From: Darksidea phi
Taxonomy: Eukaryota > Ascomycota > Dothideomycetes > Pleosporales > Lentitheciaceae
Assembly (NCBI GenBank): GCA_030770425.1
Contig: JASJFT010000144.1
Coordinates: 52,249 to 116,248 of the forward strand
DNA length: 64,000 nt
Reading direction: 5' to 3'
A program made the translations under genes and the position numbers. Within the stretch, counting starts at the first letter, position 1; every line of letters begins with the position of its first letter. Shown here piece after piece: positions 1 to 11,645 of the stretch. Under the pieces are notes generated by a model. The model saw nothing but the letters and a program-made list of their open reading frames with translations. It searched no databases and was not told the origin of the DNA.

Positions 1-3000
1 CCTGTTTCGAGGTGCGATCAAGCTTCCCGGCGATCCTCTTCATGCACCCTTATGCAACCACAGTAGTACAAGAAAAGTAGCGTTGGATTTCTGACCAAGC
101 CACCAGGAAGCTTGGGCTGCCGCCCCGTCGCCGAAGCTTTCGCTGCAGATACGATAAGGCTTCGCGAAATCCCACCGCACAAGCGTTTGGGCCGCCTTTG
201 ATGACCCTGTACCTTCCACACGTGGATGATGCAATACCGGATCTCCATTCTAGCCTATCACAGAGTACCCGCGGCAAGGCTCCTATCTTTAGCTCCCGCG
301 TCAAGCCCCAGACTCCCTACCGAACCCGTTAACACCATGGTTTGGATGGTACCAGGCTGTTAGAAACCGCATGTCTAGATGAGGTCGCACTTTGCTGCAC
401 GGAGAGCAAACCCTAGATTTGCTATCGGATTCCAGGAAACAGGATTTGGGCTCGCAAGCCATCGATATTGAGGAACCAGCCGTTCCGTACCGATGGCTCC
501 TCAGGAGAAGATATAAGCCTCCAGTTGCACGAATTCGATTGAGGTGGAAATGTCTTACTCGCTCCGAAGAGCACGTCGTGCGCACATTAACAAAGCTAGT
601 ACGATGCCCCCATTTCAGATATTTCACTAGCAGAGGAACCCACTAGTTCCGAGCCACGCTTTCGAGCGATGCCCTGATCATTTGACTTTGCGAGAGCACA
701 TATTAGCTATCACCGTCGTCAGTATTTTCTGCTTTAATTTATTTCGTTTGTGCTATATCAGCTAGCCGTAATGATAGCCTTACATGCTGACGGACTTGTC
801 ATGAGGTACAACATGTTTTCGTACGACGACTTGGACTCGAAGAACATAAACTTCACACGAGCCATGTTGACACGAGACGCGGCCGTATGGCGATCACAAA
901 AATGAACCAAAATATCCAGAGGTCGGCAATCTGCAACCGAAATCGTATTATATACGAAGGTCTTACATAATTCGGCTGAAACCCTCTTACAAAAAGCATC
1001 GAAGTCACGTCTAAAAGGGCTTTGACTTTTGCTGCCCTCTTCCTTGATCCTTCTCTACCGCTTCTCCACCAAAGTCATCCTGGATGCAATTTCCGTTCAC
1101 ACAATCAAAGGACAGATACGCACCTCTCCGGATCCACACCATCATTACACGACTAGTAATGGCACGTCTCCATCCATGTAAGCACGCCGCTTTGTGTTTA
1201 TGCCAAGAATACATAACTAATTAGTGGTGTTCAAAATAGACTACATACGGACCAGTACCGGTGACCCCTTCCCCACCTATTGCACTAATGCTACAGCGGG
1301 AATCATAACAATATTTTCTTCGCTTCAGACTACACCGCTGATCGACAAGAATACACGTGAGCCTGGCATATGCACTCAGGCGAGAACTCAAGGAAGGGCG
1401 TACGCGTTTCTCGGCACTTCTCTCGGCATTATACCACACCGCCGGAGTTTGCCTCACAGAAACGATGGCGCACCTAACCGCGGATAATTACTAATGCCAT
1501 GACTGGAGGTCCTCACAGTGAAGAATCATTGCTCAACACCGACATGAAGTTGTTGGGCTCCCACGCCGCATTGCTACCGATTGAGGCGTTGGCGCTGCGG
1601 GGAAGTGGAAAATGGGTATACATCCGTGGGCCCCACTCCGGTATAACGTTGACATATGAACGAGGTGTCCGCCAAAAGTTGCTGAAGAAAGCCACGATCG
1701 ACCTCTAATAGTCCATCGGAAGTCTCCAATGCCAGTCAAGCGCTGCGGCGAATCTCGATGCAAGGCTCGTAACCTTGCAGATGGCGTCGGCGGTGGCGAT
1801 GGCGGTGTCTCGAATGGCGGAACCGCTTTGGTATGCTTCACCGATCAGGACATCATACTTGCATGGGGCGGCCTTCCATGTCTTTCGACCGGTCACTGGG
1901 GCGACTTAATTCTAGCTATTACCGCCTCGACAGCGTCTAATACCTTGTACGTTATAATCAAAGCGGTGAGTTGGATGATGTCCAAGCGAGTCACGTAATA
2001 CCCCATCGTGCGCATCTCAGACTCCGGTGAGTAACAGGTTTGGTTACTACTGCGCAAGGTCACCAGCTGCTCATCATGTGGGACATGGAAGGCATTGGAT
2101 ATTAAGAGAAACCACTAGCGTCGGGGTAAACGCCAATGTTGATACGAAAGACGAAGAAAGCGGGAAATGCGTTCGGTAGGCAACATTAGGCCTGAAACAA
2201 GCTGTGGTCAAAGTTTTGTGGCTTTAGGATCCCCAGAATCCTAGAGGAGGATGCTTCCCAACGGCCAAGTGTCAGCACGCGAGATGATCCACATCGGATG
2301 TTTCGACCTCCGATACAATTTTGGTGGATGGCGGCTGCCATCTACTCTCCCCCGGGTATCCTCTGCCTCTGGGATAGGCTACTTGTCGGTCTGCGGAGAG
2401 TCATTGCGCTTCAATCAGATCTACGACTCCCGGAATATCGCCACCTGGCTATCACAAAGAAACCACCCTTTGTAATTGTGCCTGTCTCACTCGTAAGAAG
2501 ACGGCCGTAGCACGTCAACCATCCACTGAAATATACTACGAAGAACCAAACAGAAGAGTGAGTCATAGAATCCGCCTCCCAGTCCATCTCGATCGGAGTT
2601 TTTAATGAACAAGGTCAGGTCCTAAGATGTCCGGAGCTGCGAAAGCTACAAATAGATCTGGCAAGGCAGTAAATGGGATTGGCAGAGCACCGGGCAAAGC
2701 CATGACCGACAGGTCAGCCTTTTGGACAATGCCCTTGACGGGAAGCCTTCGGGAGATTTGCGAAGACTGGTTTCCACGTGAATATCTGAAAACCGCCTAA
2801 AAGGCGACTGAACGCTGAGCTCGCAGGTCAGCGCCCACAAGGTCTTCGCAATCGAGATTGATCTAGACGGCCTTTTTGGACTGACTCGCGCTGCATGTAT
2901 GGGATCAGCTCTGCTCCGGCCAGAAGGCCAAGCTTCTTTAGAGATAGCTTAGCCGAACATGGGCGGTACAACATACCGAAGGCAGCGCCGAGCCGCAGTG

Positions 3001-4780
3001 CTTCCCACCTGACGATATGCATCCCTCAGCATCAACCTACTGCAGACTACTGCAATAGCAAACGTCAGTAACGGCAGACCAGGAAACCAGGTGACTTCTC
3101 TGGCGAGTACGACTTCTGCTCCGTATGAGGGAAGATGGAGCCACCAGTCCAAAGCGGGTATAAAGCATCCGTAATCATCCACTTGCAGAGCATGAGCGCC
3201 ATGATTGGCAACACCAAATGATTACCCGCCTCCCACGCTCCCGATGGCGAGCGCACCGTTCCGCGCCATATGTACCTTGCTCGAACTGGGGAAGTAAGAC
3301 AGACTCGTCGCCCAACTTCCGTCGGCACTTTATTCGCAGTGTCGCCTAAGGCGCTTATCTACCTTCATGCAAGTCTTTCGCAGCATACGTATGCTGCGCC
3401 CTGCATCAACTGCCACCTGCATGCTTGATACCCCTCCACGCCACCATTGCGCAACGGGAGCGTTGGCGTCGTTGCTGTATGGAACTCCCGGGGTTGCGCA
3501 GCAGCGAGAGGCAGAACAGGGAATCTCATGACCTTCTGCCTTGCAAAGAGAAAGATGTGCAATAACTGAAGAAAGGAGCGCCAATCAAAGCGGTTGGGGC
3601 GGTCAGTAAGCTCAATGTAGGTAAGTCTCACTCTTCCCGTCCGTATCCGTTGACGTGGACACCTCCCATTCCCCCATCACCTTGGACGGCGTACAGTCAG
3701 TCAAACGACACGCAGCTGGTTGGAAGGTTCAGCATGACTGCTTTCTTTGCCCCGCAGACCCGTAATGCCATCGGGCGCCGCCCTATTTGCATGAACGCTT
3801 TCCCTCATGCTAACCATAGGCCCGTCTGCACTTCGAAGCGGCTGCTCAACTGTTGAAGTCAAGACAGAACCCCACGTGGGGGAGGGGCGAGGCACAGAAC
3901 TATGTCCTAACAGCTGCATGCCTATGCCGCACAATGGCACCGCGGACCAGCCTGGGCGGTTTCGGCATCAATTTTCGATATCCAGTGCTTCCGCTTCACC
4001 TTTCAGGCAATCTGACCACCCTGCATGGGGCCTAATGTCTACACCAACGGTGATACAGGTTTCTGGGAGAATCATGCTGCGGGGCTCGTTGCATGCGCGT
4101 GGAGCTGTGGTATGATCCTTTCAGACCGGGGTAATGAGTGGTGGCTATCATAGGGCTGACGCGAGGATAATCATGATCTGTTTGAGGATTCTCGATGCAT
4201 CGCGTTTCCCGACGTCGTATGTTCGTCTTGAACAAGCGCTGAAAACTTCGTCCGGTAATCCTTCGGAACGGCAAAGCAGCTCACATCATAGCCACTTGCG
4301 CACATATTCACGACAGCCGTTCAGGGGTGCAGGGGGGGTGTTGGATTGCGGGTCGCCAAATATTTCTTCATTCACATGCCCTTGGCAGCCACTCAAAACG
4401 CCACCGTTACGTTGCGGCGAAATAGTGTTTTCCCGGCACAGTTCAATTACAACGACAAACGATGATGCCGCCAAAGTGGCGAAGCCCGGATGGCGTGCCC
4501 CACTAAGCCTAGCATTCTCGAGTCTTTGTTTCCAGACCCAAGCGTAAGGCGCGATGCGTAGGATGTGGTGGTCCTAACCCCGTTTGCTGACACTGACAAG
4601 GCGTCGATATGAATCCATCCACGAATGGCAACAGAGGAATTCTCCAACATGCAATACGAATACTGCCGCGGTTAGCTGACCAGGGTCTGCACGCCGCCCC
4701 CTATGTTACGATTTGCTGAGCAATGGAACGTGAGAATCACTGGAAGCGTTTGGCATCGCTGCGGCTCCTCAGCTCTAACC
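1..4780. other. 4.8 kb without a recognisable gene
   Basis: No reading frame here longer than about 140 codons, and none resembles a family I know. I also looked for short exons joined by GT..AG introns and saw no convincing chain. Base composition looks balanced, not AT-rich, so it does not resemble the RIP-mutated stretches elsewhere in the window. It may be intergenic DNA, a very old relic, or carry a gene too divergent to see by eye. Confidence 0.5.
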
Positions 4781-4839
4781 CTTGAATACCGCAATTTACT
4801 TCCCATTCCGTACATCCGGTCATTCGATGGTGAATTGGA

Positions 4840-4847
4840 TATATAAA
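4840..4847 (+). promoter_or_regulatory. TATA box of the dioxygenase gene
   Basis: TATATAAA lies about 150 bp before the ATG at 4991, and the stretch between is pyrimidine- and A-rich leader. The placement fits a fungal core promoter; function is inferred. Confidence 0.5.
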
Positions 4848-4990
4848 CTTGTTCCGGCTGCTAGAATCTTGAATTATTACTCTCATCAAATTTACCATTT
4901 CCAATTCGCTGAGACTTCCTCACCGCCAACTATAAACACTCTCAATAGACCAATCAAAAAGTTCTCTGTCACATCAAACACACAAGAAGG

Positions 4991-6303
4991 ATGTCCATCG
5001 CTAGCCTTAGCGCGAGGTCGTCGATGGAGAGCCTGCAGAGCAGCCTCTCAGTCCCCGACAAACTTCCTCCGGCCATGGCAGGACCTATGGTCTGGGCCGG
5101 CTCCGAATTGGAGCCGGCCAAGTATGTCAATCATCTCGATGCCTCTGAGATCGCGGACATTCGATCTGCGGTCATCTCCTTCAAGTGTAAGTGCTCAACT
5201 GGACTAGGTCGGAATGAAAACTAAGCCTGCTACCAGTGCTCAACCTCCCCCGCAGTTCCATCGACAAGACTACCTTCCCTTTGACCTCCGAGCTTTCCGC
5301 CAAGCTATCTTCAATGAGCACCGAGCTTCATCAAGGCCTCGGTATCGCCGTCCTTCGTGGTCTCGATGCCGCAAAGTTCAACGATGAGGAGGCTGTTATT
5401 GCCTTCGCCGGCATCGCCGCCCATGTCTGTCCTCTCCGCGCCACTGACTCGTACGCCAATCAGACACTGAGTAAATATGTCCACACTCCAAAATCCTGAT
5501 CACAAATTGACTCGTGCAGGTCACGTTCGTGATGCGACTCACGATAACGTCCCCGAGTGGGCCAAGGATATCGGTCTTGCTGGATCTAAGATAACGTCGG
5601 CCATGGACTTCCACAGCGACCGCTTCTCTGGCGACATCCTCGCTCTCCACGTCAGAGACGACGGGGGCGCCGATGGCGGCGAGCAGTTCGTGACCTCCTT
5701 CTGGAAGATCTACAACGAGCTTCTGAAAACGGAGCCGGGGGTCCTTGAAACCATGGCGGAGGCTAATTGGCCATTCGAGTTAAAGCAGAAGTGAGTGTGC
5801 CCGTTCTCTACGAAAGACATCTCTGTGAACCTTTGCTGATAAATTACAGGAACCGCGCCCCCTACCTCGAATACGGCCCAACCCTCTTCTTCTCGAAAGG
5901 CAAGCCTATTGTCCAGCTCGTCAAAGCCCCCCTTCTGGGAAGCCCCCGCATCCCCCGCGACGCTAGCATGCCCTCTCTCTCACCCGCACAGCTCCACGCC
6001 CTGAACGCCGTCGAGCAGCTAGCAAAGCGGTACTGCACACAGCTCGACCGCCAAAAAGGCGACATCCAATTCGTCAACAACCTGAGCATCATGCACGCCC
6101 GTTCTGCCTACGGGACTTCCTCGAGGCGCAGCACGCGCCACTTGCTCCGTATGTTCCTCCGCGACCCGGAGAACGAGTGGGCCAAGAGCGGTGCTTTTGC
6201 AGCCAACTTCAACGATCCATTCACGCCTGGTCGCATGCAGGATTTGCCGGTTGTGGACTTGGATCCGTGGCGCAAAATATCCGGCCGCGAGAGCCACGGT
6301 TAA
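4991..6303 (+). CDS. TauD/TfdA-like Fe(II)/2-oxoglutarate dioxygenase
   Basis: Predicted non-haem iron oxygenase of the clavaminate synthase-like fold, which couples 2-oxoglutarate decarboxylation to oxidation of a small substrate. Exons 4991-5186, 5237-5470, 5520-5790 and 5850-6303 join to 384 residues; the three introns are 49-59 bp with consensus ends. The metal-binding HxD is seen at about His175/Asp177 (DFHSDRFSGDI), the second histidine at about His316 (SIMHARSAYG), and the 2-oxoglutarate-binding arginine lies about residue 330 (RHLLRMFLRD). No signal peptide or membrane segment, so probably cytosolic. The substrate cannot be told from sequence; fungal members include taurine- and sulfonate-like oxygenases and secondary-metabolite enzymes. 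It converges on a Zn2Cys6 factor gene downstream, which may or may not regulate it. Confidence 0.93.
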
Positions 6304-7059
6304 ATAACTCCTTCCTTTTTTGTGTGCTTGGACGGCTTTATGTGTGGTTGGGTAAAGTCTGTTTACCTGTCTAGACTGGTGTGGACGTTTGCCTGGATCT
6401 TAGCATGAGTGGTGAGGTCTTTTTTTCTACGGAAAGATCGTTTTGCTACAATCGCTCCACGAGTTGTACAACAATCTCTGCATTTCACGGATGGGCTGGG
6501 TCTGGCTTTTCTTTTCTTTTCAGCGGGTGATGCCTGTTTACACGTCCACTGGTATCTTATATAGTGACATAGCCAAATGAACGGCTCACCGTTCTCATCG
6601 GTTTCTAAAGCTATCGTGCCACCTTACAAAGAAAACCTAGCATGCACGAAAAGTTCCGCAAGCCTAGATAAATCTCCTCAGCCGACAGATAATTGATGTT
6701 ACGGCATAGCCAGATTCCACCTATTGGGGAGCTTTAGCTAATAATAGGTCTGGTGTACGCCCTCAATGCGCTGGCGTTGTCCTAAGGACGGCTGGCGCTT
6801 TCTTTCTTCCTTTCTTTCTTTCTTTTTCTTTTTGAAGGCACCGATGACTTCAAAAGTGCTACCAAATACGGGATTTCTATGAACGCACTACAAACAACGC
6901 CATGCCTGGGCCCAGATGGCAATCGTATGCGAGCCTCCAATATCAACATATGCGAACTCCAAATGTTACCAAATATGGCGTCGGACAACTCAAATCAAGC
7001 TTTTCAGTTCAATACCAGATACTCCGAGCCTGAGCATTCAAAGTGAAAATCGTATGCGT
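6304..7059. other. Convergent intergenic region
   Basis: Shared 3' flank of the dioxygenase (+) and the transcription factor (-). It holds a pyrimidine microsatellite at 6799-6833 and no supported gene. Confidence 0.6.
6799..6833. repeat. (TTTC)n pyrimidine microsatellite
   Basis: About 35 bases of imperfect TTTC units with one CC interruption and longer T runs at the right end. It sits in the 3' intergenic region, so no coding effect is expected. Confidence 0.9.
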
Positions 7060-9764
7060 TCAGAGACCAAAGGCCTTTTCGAAGAGGGTCTTTATCCACT
7101 CGCTGGATAACGTGTCGTGCGTGGACGGTTGTCCAATGTAAGGGGCGGTAGACCGGCCTGCGATGATCAGTGGTCATGGACATATACACGGACCGTTGCT
7201 GCACATACCGAAACCAAGCTGGGCGTAGATGCGAACGACCTTCATGACATATTCGAACCCTTCAGCATCAATGTGGCCATGGACCCTGAGCTCTTCGGGA
7301 TTCTCACGCGCCAACTTGAAAGGATGAAAATCGCGCAACACAGCCATCCAATGGTAGGTAAGAATCTTGAACGCCCAATCCCACTTCTTGAGCTGGTTGC
7401 TGACCACACTGCTCACCTGCTTCTGAACGGCCTAGCCGGATCAGTTCTCTGACCTTGCAAACGTGGGAGTCAGACTTACCGTGCCATTCTTAGCCTTAAT
7501 GTATCTCTTAGCGCCATGATGGATATACTCCATATTCCAGAGGAGCACATAGAACGCTAAGAAGACTTCATACCACGGCTTGATCTTCGATCCGAAAATC
7601 CGCTTCCGAAGTTCCTTGACGCAGATTTTCTCCAGCTTCTTTAGGTACTTGAGCGCAGCGACGTCCATTTGATGGTTCATAGCGTTAGGCAGCGGTCGAT
7701 CGCGCGAGTTGCGATCGTACGCCTCATATGTGCTACCACCCATCTGTCCGTAGTCGTATTCCCGGACGCCAGGAATATTCTTCGTCACAATACTGCCATA
7801 ACCCTGCGACACAACGGAGAGACACTGGATGCGCATTACAATATCGAGAAGATCGCTGTGCCCACCTTGGCTCAGTCGACGTACGCGCATTACTTCGTTG
7901 TACGTAAGGAGAGCGATCTCATCATCTCGGACGCGGTTGAATATCCATGCCTCGATAGCGGGCTGCATGCTGGAGAAATATCTTTCAAATATCAACTTGA
8001 AGCTTGCTGTGTCGTAAATGGCATATGCTGGCTGCTCGACCATTTTGACGGCACCCTCGTTGTTGGTCCACATGGACACGGTAGTGTCTAGTAGTTGTCG
8101 GTTAGGGTAGTACTCTCTAAAGGCAATGCGCATAGGCTGGGCGTCCTTTGATATCGGGCCGTACATGGGAAGGTTCCAGCTAATTTCCATCGTGTAGAGT
8201 TGGCTGCCTTGTAACCAGTCGTACCCGAAGAACTCCCCTTCCTCTTGGTTGGATCGGCCGTTGCCTAAAATACTCGTAAGATTCGTATCTCAGCAGTTAG
8301 CAACGCAGACTTACAATGTCGGACCAAATTGGCATCCTCGAGGCGATCCCTTATACATGGTAGCCGAAAGGATCTAGCATTACCCTCAATATGGGAACAT
8401 CTCTTGCAGGGATCGCCTTCGTCACACTGGATGGTATTAGCGGACTTCGTACCTTTGTAAGCAAAGATTAGCATACTCCGGCTTTGTAGAATCTGCATCG
8501 GAGGCATGTTGCCTTCTCTTTGCGCATTCTGTGCGTCTTTTGTCGACTGGCTTCATCTAACGGTCCTTTCCGTTTCGAAACCTTCATTTTTGGCTGTCTT
8601 TGGACAAACGCGGCGGGAACCCTAGCAAGGCTCTTTTTGGGCACAGGTTTGCGAACCGCTCGTGGAGCGGCAACTGCAAGAGCAGCCTGAGGTTCATAGT
8701 CATGCTGTTGTAGTTGCAATGTCCTGACGGAAGGCCATTGAGGATCCGTATGCTGAACCTGTTCATATGCTGAAGGCGCCACACTAGTGTCTGCGTCGAG
8801 CATTCTCCAAGCTGGGTTGGGCAAGTGCCCCTGACCAGCAAGCACGACATCCGAGGAGAGTGTGGTGCTAGCATGTTGCGTTGGGTATTCTAATGCGCCG
8901 GAGCTGGACCCCGCTGGCCAGCTAACCACCGAATGGGAAGGTTCATGTGGGGGATTGACCTGCAAACCGGGGTTTGGGCAGTTCAGCAGGCGCGCAACGG
9001 GTGCCAATTGTGGAGCGTGCGGTGGGAATGGTGGGGCAGTCGGAGCCCCGGCATGTTCCTAGTAGAATGTTAGACTTCGCTTGACGACGCCAAGTACTTG
9101 TACGTACAGAAGTATGCGGATGCTGGTGCTGTTGTGCGTCCGATCGATATACCGGTCCTGGAACATCGAAGGGTACAATGTGTGCTGCATCAGTCGCGTC
9201 CTGATGCTGGCGCGCTGGCGGACTGGTGTGCGACACGGGCGCGCGAGCCTCGATCTCGACGCAGGGGAGCGGCCGGGCCGTGTGGTCGCCATCGTTCAAA
9301 GAGTTGGCCCACTCGTGAGAGGCGGGTCGAAGGTAGTTTGCAGGCCAAGCGGGTTGAGATGGAGGGTGATGGACGTAATCGCTGGGCCCAGCGTAGTCGA
9401 GGTAGTGGCCAGCAAAGGGACGCTCGACAGGCGCGCGCGAGAGGCCGTGGGGAGTATGACTATGCCACGATGTCGCTAGGTTGACGTACATGTGTTCGTG
9501 GTCGGCTACTAGAGGGCGGTAGTGTGAGTTGGCGGTGACGGCAGCGGCAGCGCCTCGGTGATACTGCGAGCTGGTTGCCATGAGGTCGGAGGCGGGATGC
9601 TTCGGCTGATGACTCTGTGTAACGTTGTCGCGGGAGGCGTCTGCCTCATCAGCTGGGTTATTAAGCGTAAAAGGGCGCTGAGCGTCAGCCCAGGGCGGCT
9701 GGGCTCGGAGGGAGGGGAGTGGGGTGTTGTGAGAGTCGCAGAGGCGGGAGACTCGACGACGCAC
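7060..9764 (-). CDS. Zn2Cys6 transcription factor with internal zinc cluster
   Basis: Nuclear fungal regulator. Exons read 9764-9108, 9058-8477, 8426-8315, 8264-7480, 7431-7209 and 7157-7060 and join in frame to 818 residues; introns are 48-51 bp with clear branch points. The second intron splits the zinc cluster: joining at 8477/8426 gives CLRCRFYKAG followed by CDEGDPCKRC, i.e. Cx2Cx6Cx5Cx2C at about residues 404-423. The next cysteine is 13 residues on (437), a longer last loop than the usual 6-8. The cluster is preceded by a basic Lys/Arg stretch (PKMKVSKRKG). The first 350 residues are His/Pro/Gln/Ala-rich and low in structure. The last intron (7158-7208) replaces a stop at 7174 with a longer C-terminus ending FEKAFGL. 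The 5' end is uncertain: the ATG at 9764 is used here, but a start at about 9580 or an extra upstream exon is possible. Target genes are unknown. Confidence 0.85.
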
Positions 9765-10431
9765 AAGAGGCGCTGCGTGAGACGAGCGCCCCGAACGGCC
9801 CAGGCTGCAGTTCTAGCTCCCGTGTCTCTGCCATAGATTCGGGCTGGCCGCAACGGTATCCCACAGGGCTGCAGCACCGATCCGTCCAGCGCTCCCCTTT
9901 CCGGTTGGCGTCGGTTCGCCGCGTCGCGCGCATGGGTCACAGCCGAGCTCCCATTCAGCCGTTTTGCATTCATTGCAGCCATCTCACCGCTCAACCTCAT
10001 CCTTCATCAATCACCTTCACCCTACTCGTCGCCCGCCGGCGTCATGCAGTTTCCCCTCCCGGCGTGCTTCCGTTCCCTGTAGCAAGCTGCTGTGCTGGGT
10101 GATCCCACGTCTTCAGTAGCCCAATGGCGCTTCAGGAATCCGTTACGCGCCATAGTAAGCTTGTATTAAGACGGAAAGGTACCCTCTTTTATAACAGACG
10201 GGTTTCGCAAATTGGCGTCAGATTGCGACGGACAAGCAGAAGCAGATTAGTGAGGTGGCCTGGTGCAACCGTCAGTGAACATATACATATCATGGCTGGA
10301 CACTGCGACCGTCAGCGGTGTCGCTGGAGCACGGATTTTTGTGATAGACACTGCGCTTGTTTCCAGACCCAGCTATCGGATCTTTCCCACAAAGCTGTCG
10401 ATAACGGCCCGCTGGTGTCAGTCATAGCGCC
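9765..10431. other. Divergent promoter region, Zn2Cys6 factor / GNAT
   Basis: About 670 bp between the two divergent starts. It probably holds both promoters and may include a missed 5' exon of the transcription factor, because frames on the minus strand stay open from 10000 to 9765. No TATA box was clear. Confidence 0.5.
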
Positions 10432-11645
10432 ATGCCATCCGAGCCCCCCGTGCCCTCTTTTGACGGCCTGCGTCTAGCCACCATGGAAGACTTGCCGCGA
10501 ATAGCAACTGTTGCAGCTGCCGGCTTCTTCCATTCTCCGACATTTCAGTTCCAAAGAAGCCGCTATGCCGAGTACCCGGACGACACTCTCCTCTCATACC
10601 GGGAGGATTACCATGCATCAATCCTGGACCCTGAATGCGTGGTACTTGTCGCAGAAGACATTCTCGTTGATAACGAGAACAATCAAGTCTACGATGCGTT
10701 ACGGCGAGCTGCAGCTTACATGCCCGGTACTGGTTTACTGGGCGTCCAAGTCGTTGTTGGCGTAGCTAGTGTACGTAAGCCGGAGCCTAACTCACATTTC
10801 CTACTAGATGCGAGGTGTTTACCAACACAGCCTGCATTCCCTCATAAAGCGTGGGCTGCAGTATGGTCTGCTAGCCTAGGAATAGCCATCGATATGGTCA
10901 AGTTGTGCTAACTCTGTATGCCGCGCTCAGATTAACCTGAAGCCGGACTCGTGCTACAAAGGACGGTTCCAGACCGAAGATAAGCTTTGTTAGTACCGTA
11001 GATCAGTCTTCGTTTGGGGGTAATTAACACTTCCAAGGCCATGTAGACGGCGCCTCGCTACGAAGGATGTCGCCCAGCCTAAACCGAGATCAGAGCAAAG
11101 AAGCGATCCGGCTCTATAGTGAAGCCACTGCCCCCGCCAAGGCAAGGTGCGTATATGCGAGCTGGTGTATACCTGATGGATGCTTATGCGCTTGCTCAGA
11201 TACCTTGCCGGTCACATGAGGCTAAGCACTCTCGCGATCCATCCGTATGCGATCACTTCCAATACAAGGATCAAGACTGACACGTGTAGTGCATATTGGC
11301 GTCGTGGGCATGCTACCAGGTTCATCAGTTGGTGTACCCGCCTCGCAGACATGGAGGTCACGCCTGTGGTAAGGATAGCCCAGGTGACACATACCTTGAA
11401 GATGCATTGAATTAAGGAGATTGTATCAGGGTATATCTGCCGTTCCGATGGGGGCCATGCTTGCTGCGAGAGCTGGGTTCGAGGAGCGGGAGCTCGTCCG
11501 AGTCAAACGCTCCCGCGTTCATGACGAATCAGCACACAAGGATCAAGCTAACGTTAGGGATGTCGAGCTATGGGTAGCTATTCGCCGACCCGTAGCCTCC
11601 CCCATATCAGACAAGAGCGCCACAAGCTTGGACACTCAGCTTTGA
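10432..11645 (+). CDS. GNAT-family N-acetyltransferase
   Basis: Predicted cytosolic acyl-CoA-dependent acetyltransferase. Exons 10432-10770, 10931-10988, 11038-11146, 11200-11244, 11290-11368 and 11430-11645 join to 281 residues in one frame. The N-terminal part (MEDLPRIATVAAAGFF...) matches the opening of a fungal GNAT subfamily; the acetyl-CoA-binding motif A is seen as LAIHPAYWRRGHATRF, whose Arg-Arg-Gly-His-Ala is the Q/RxxGxG/A loop and is created only by splicing out 11245-11289. The C-terminal half (GISAVPMGAMLAARAGFEER) is the usual motif B region. Intron 1 is 160 bp, longer than its neighbours, and could hide a small exon. The substrate is unknown; no antibiotic-type or histone-type signature is evident. 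Confidence 0.85.
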
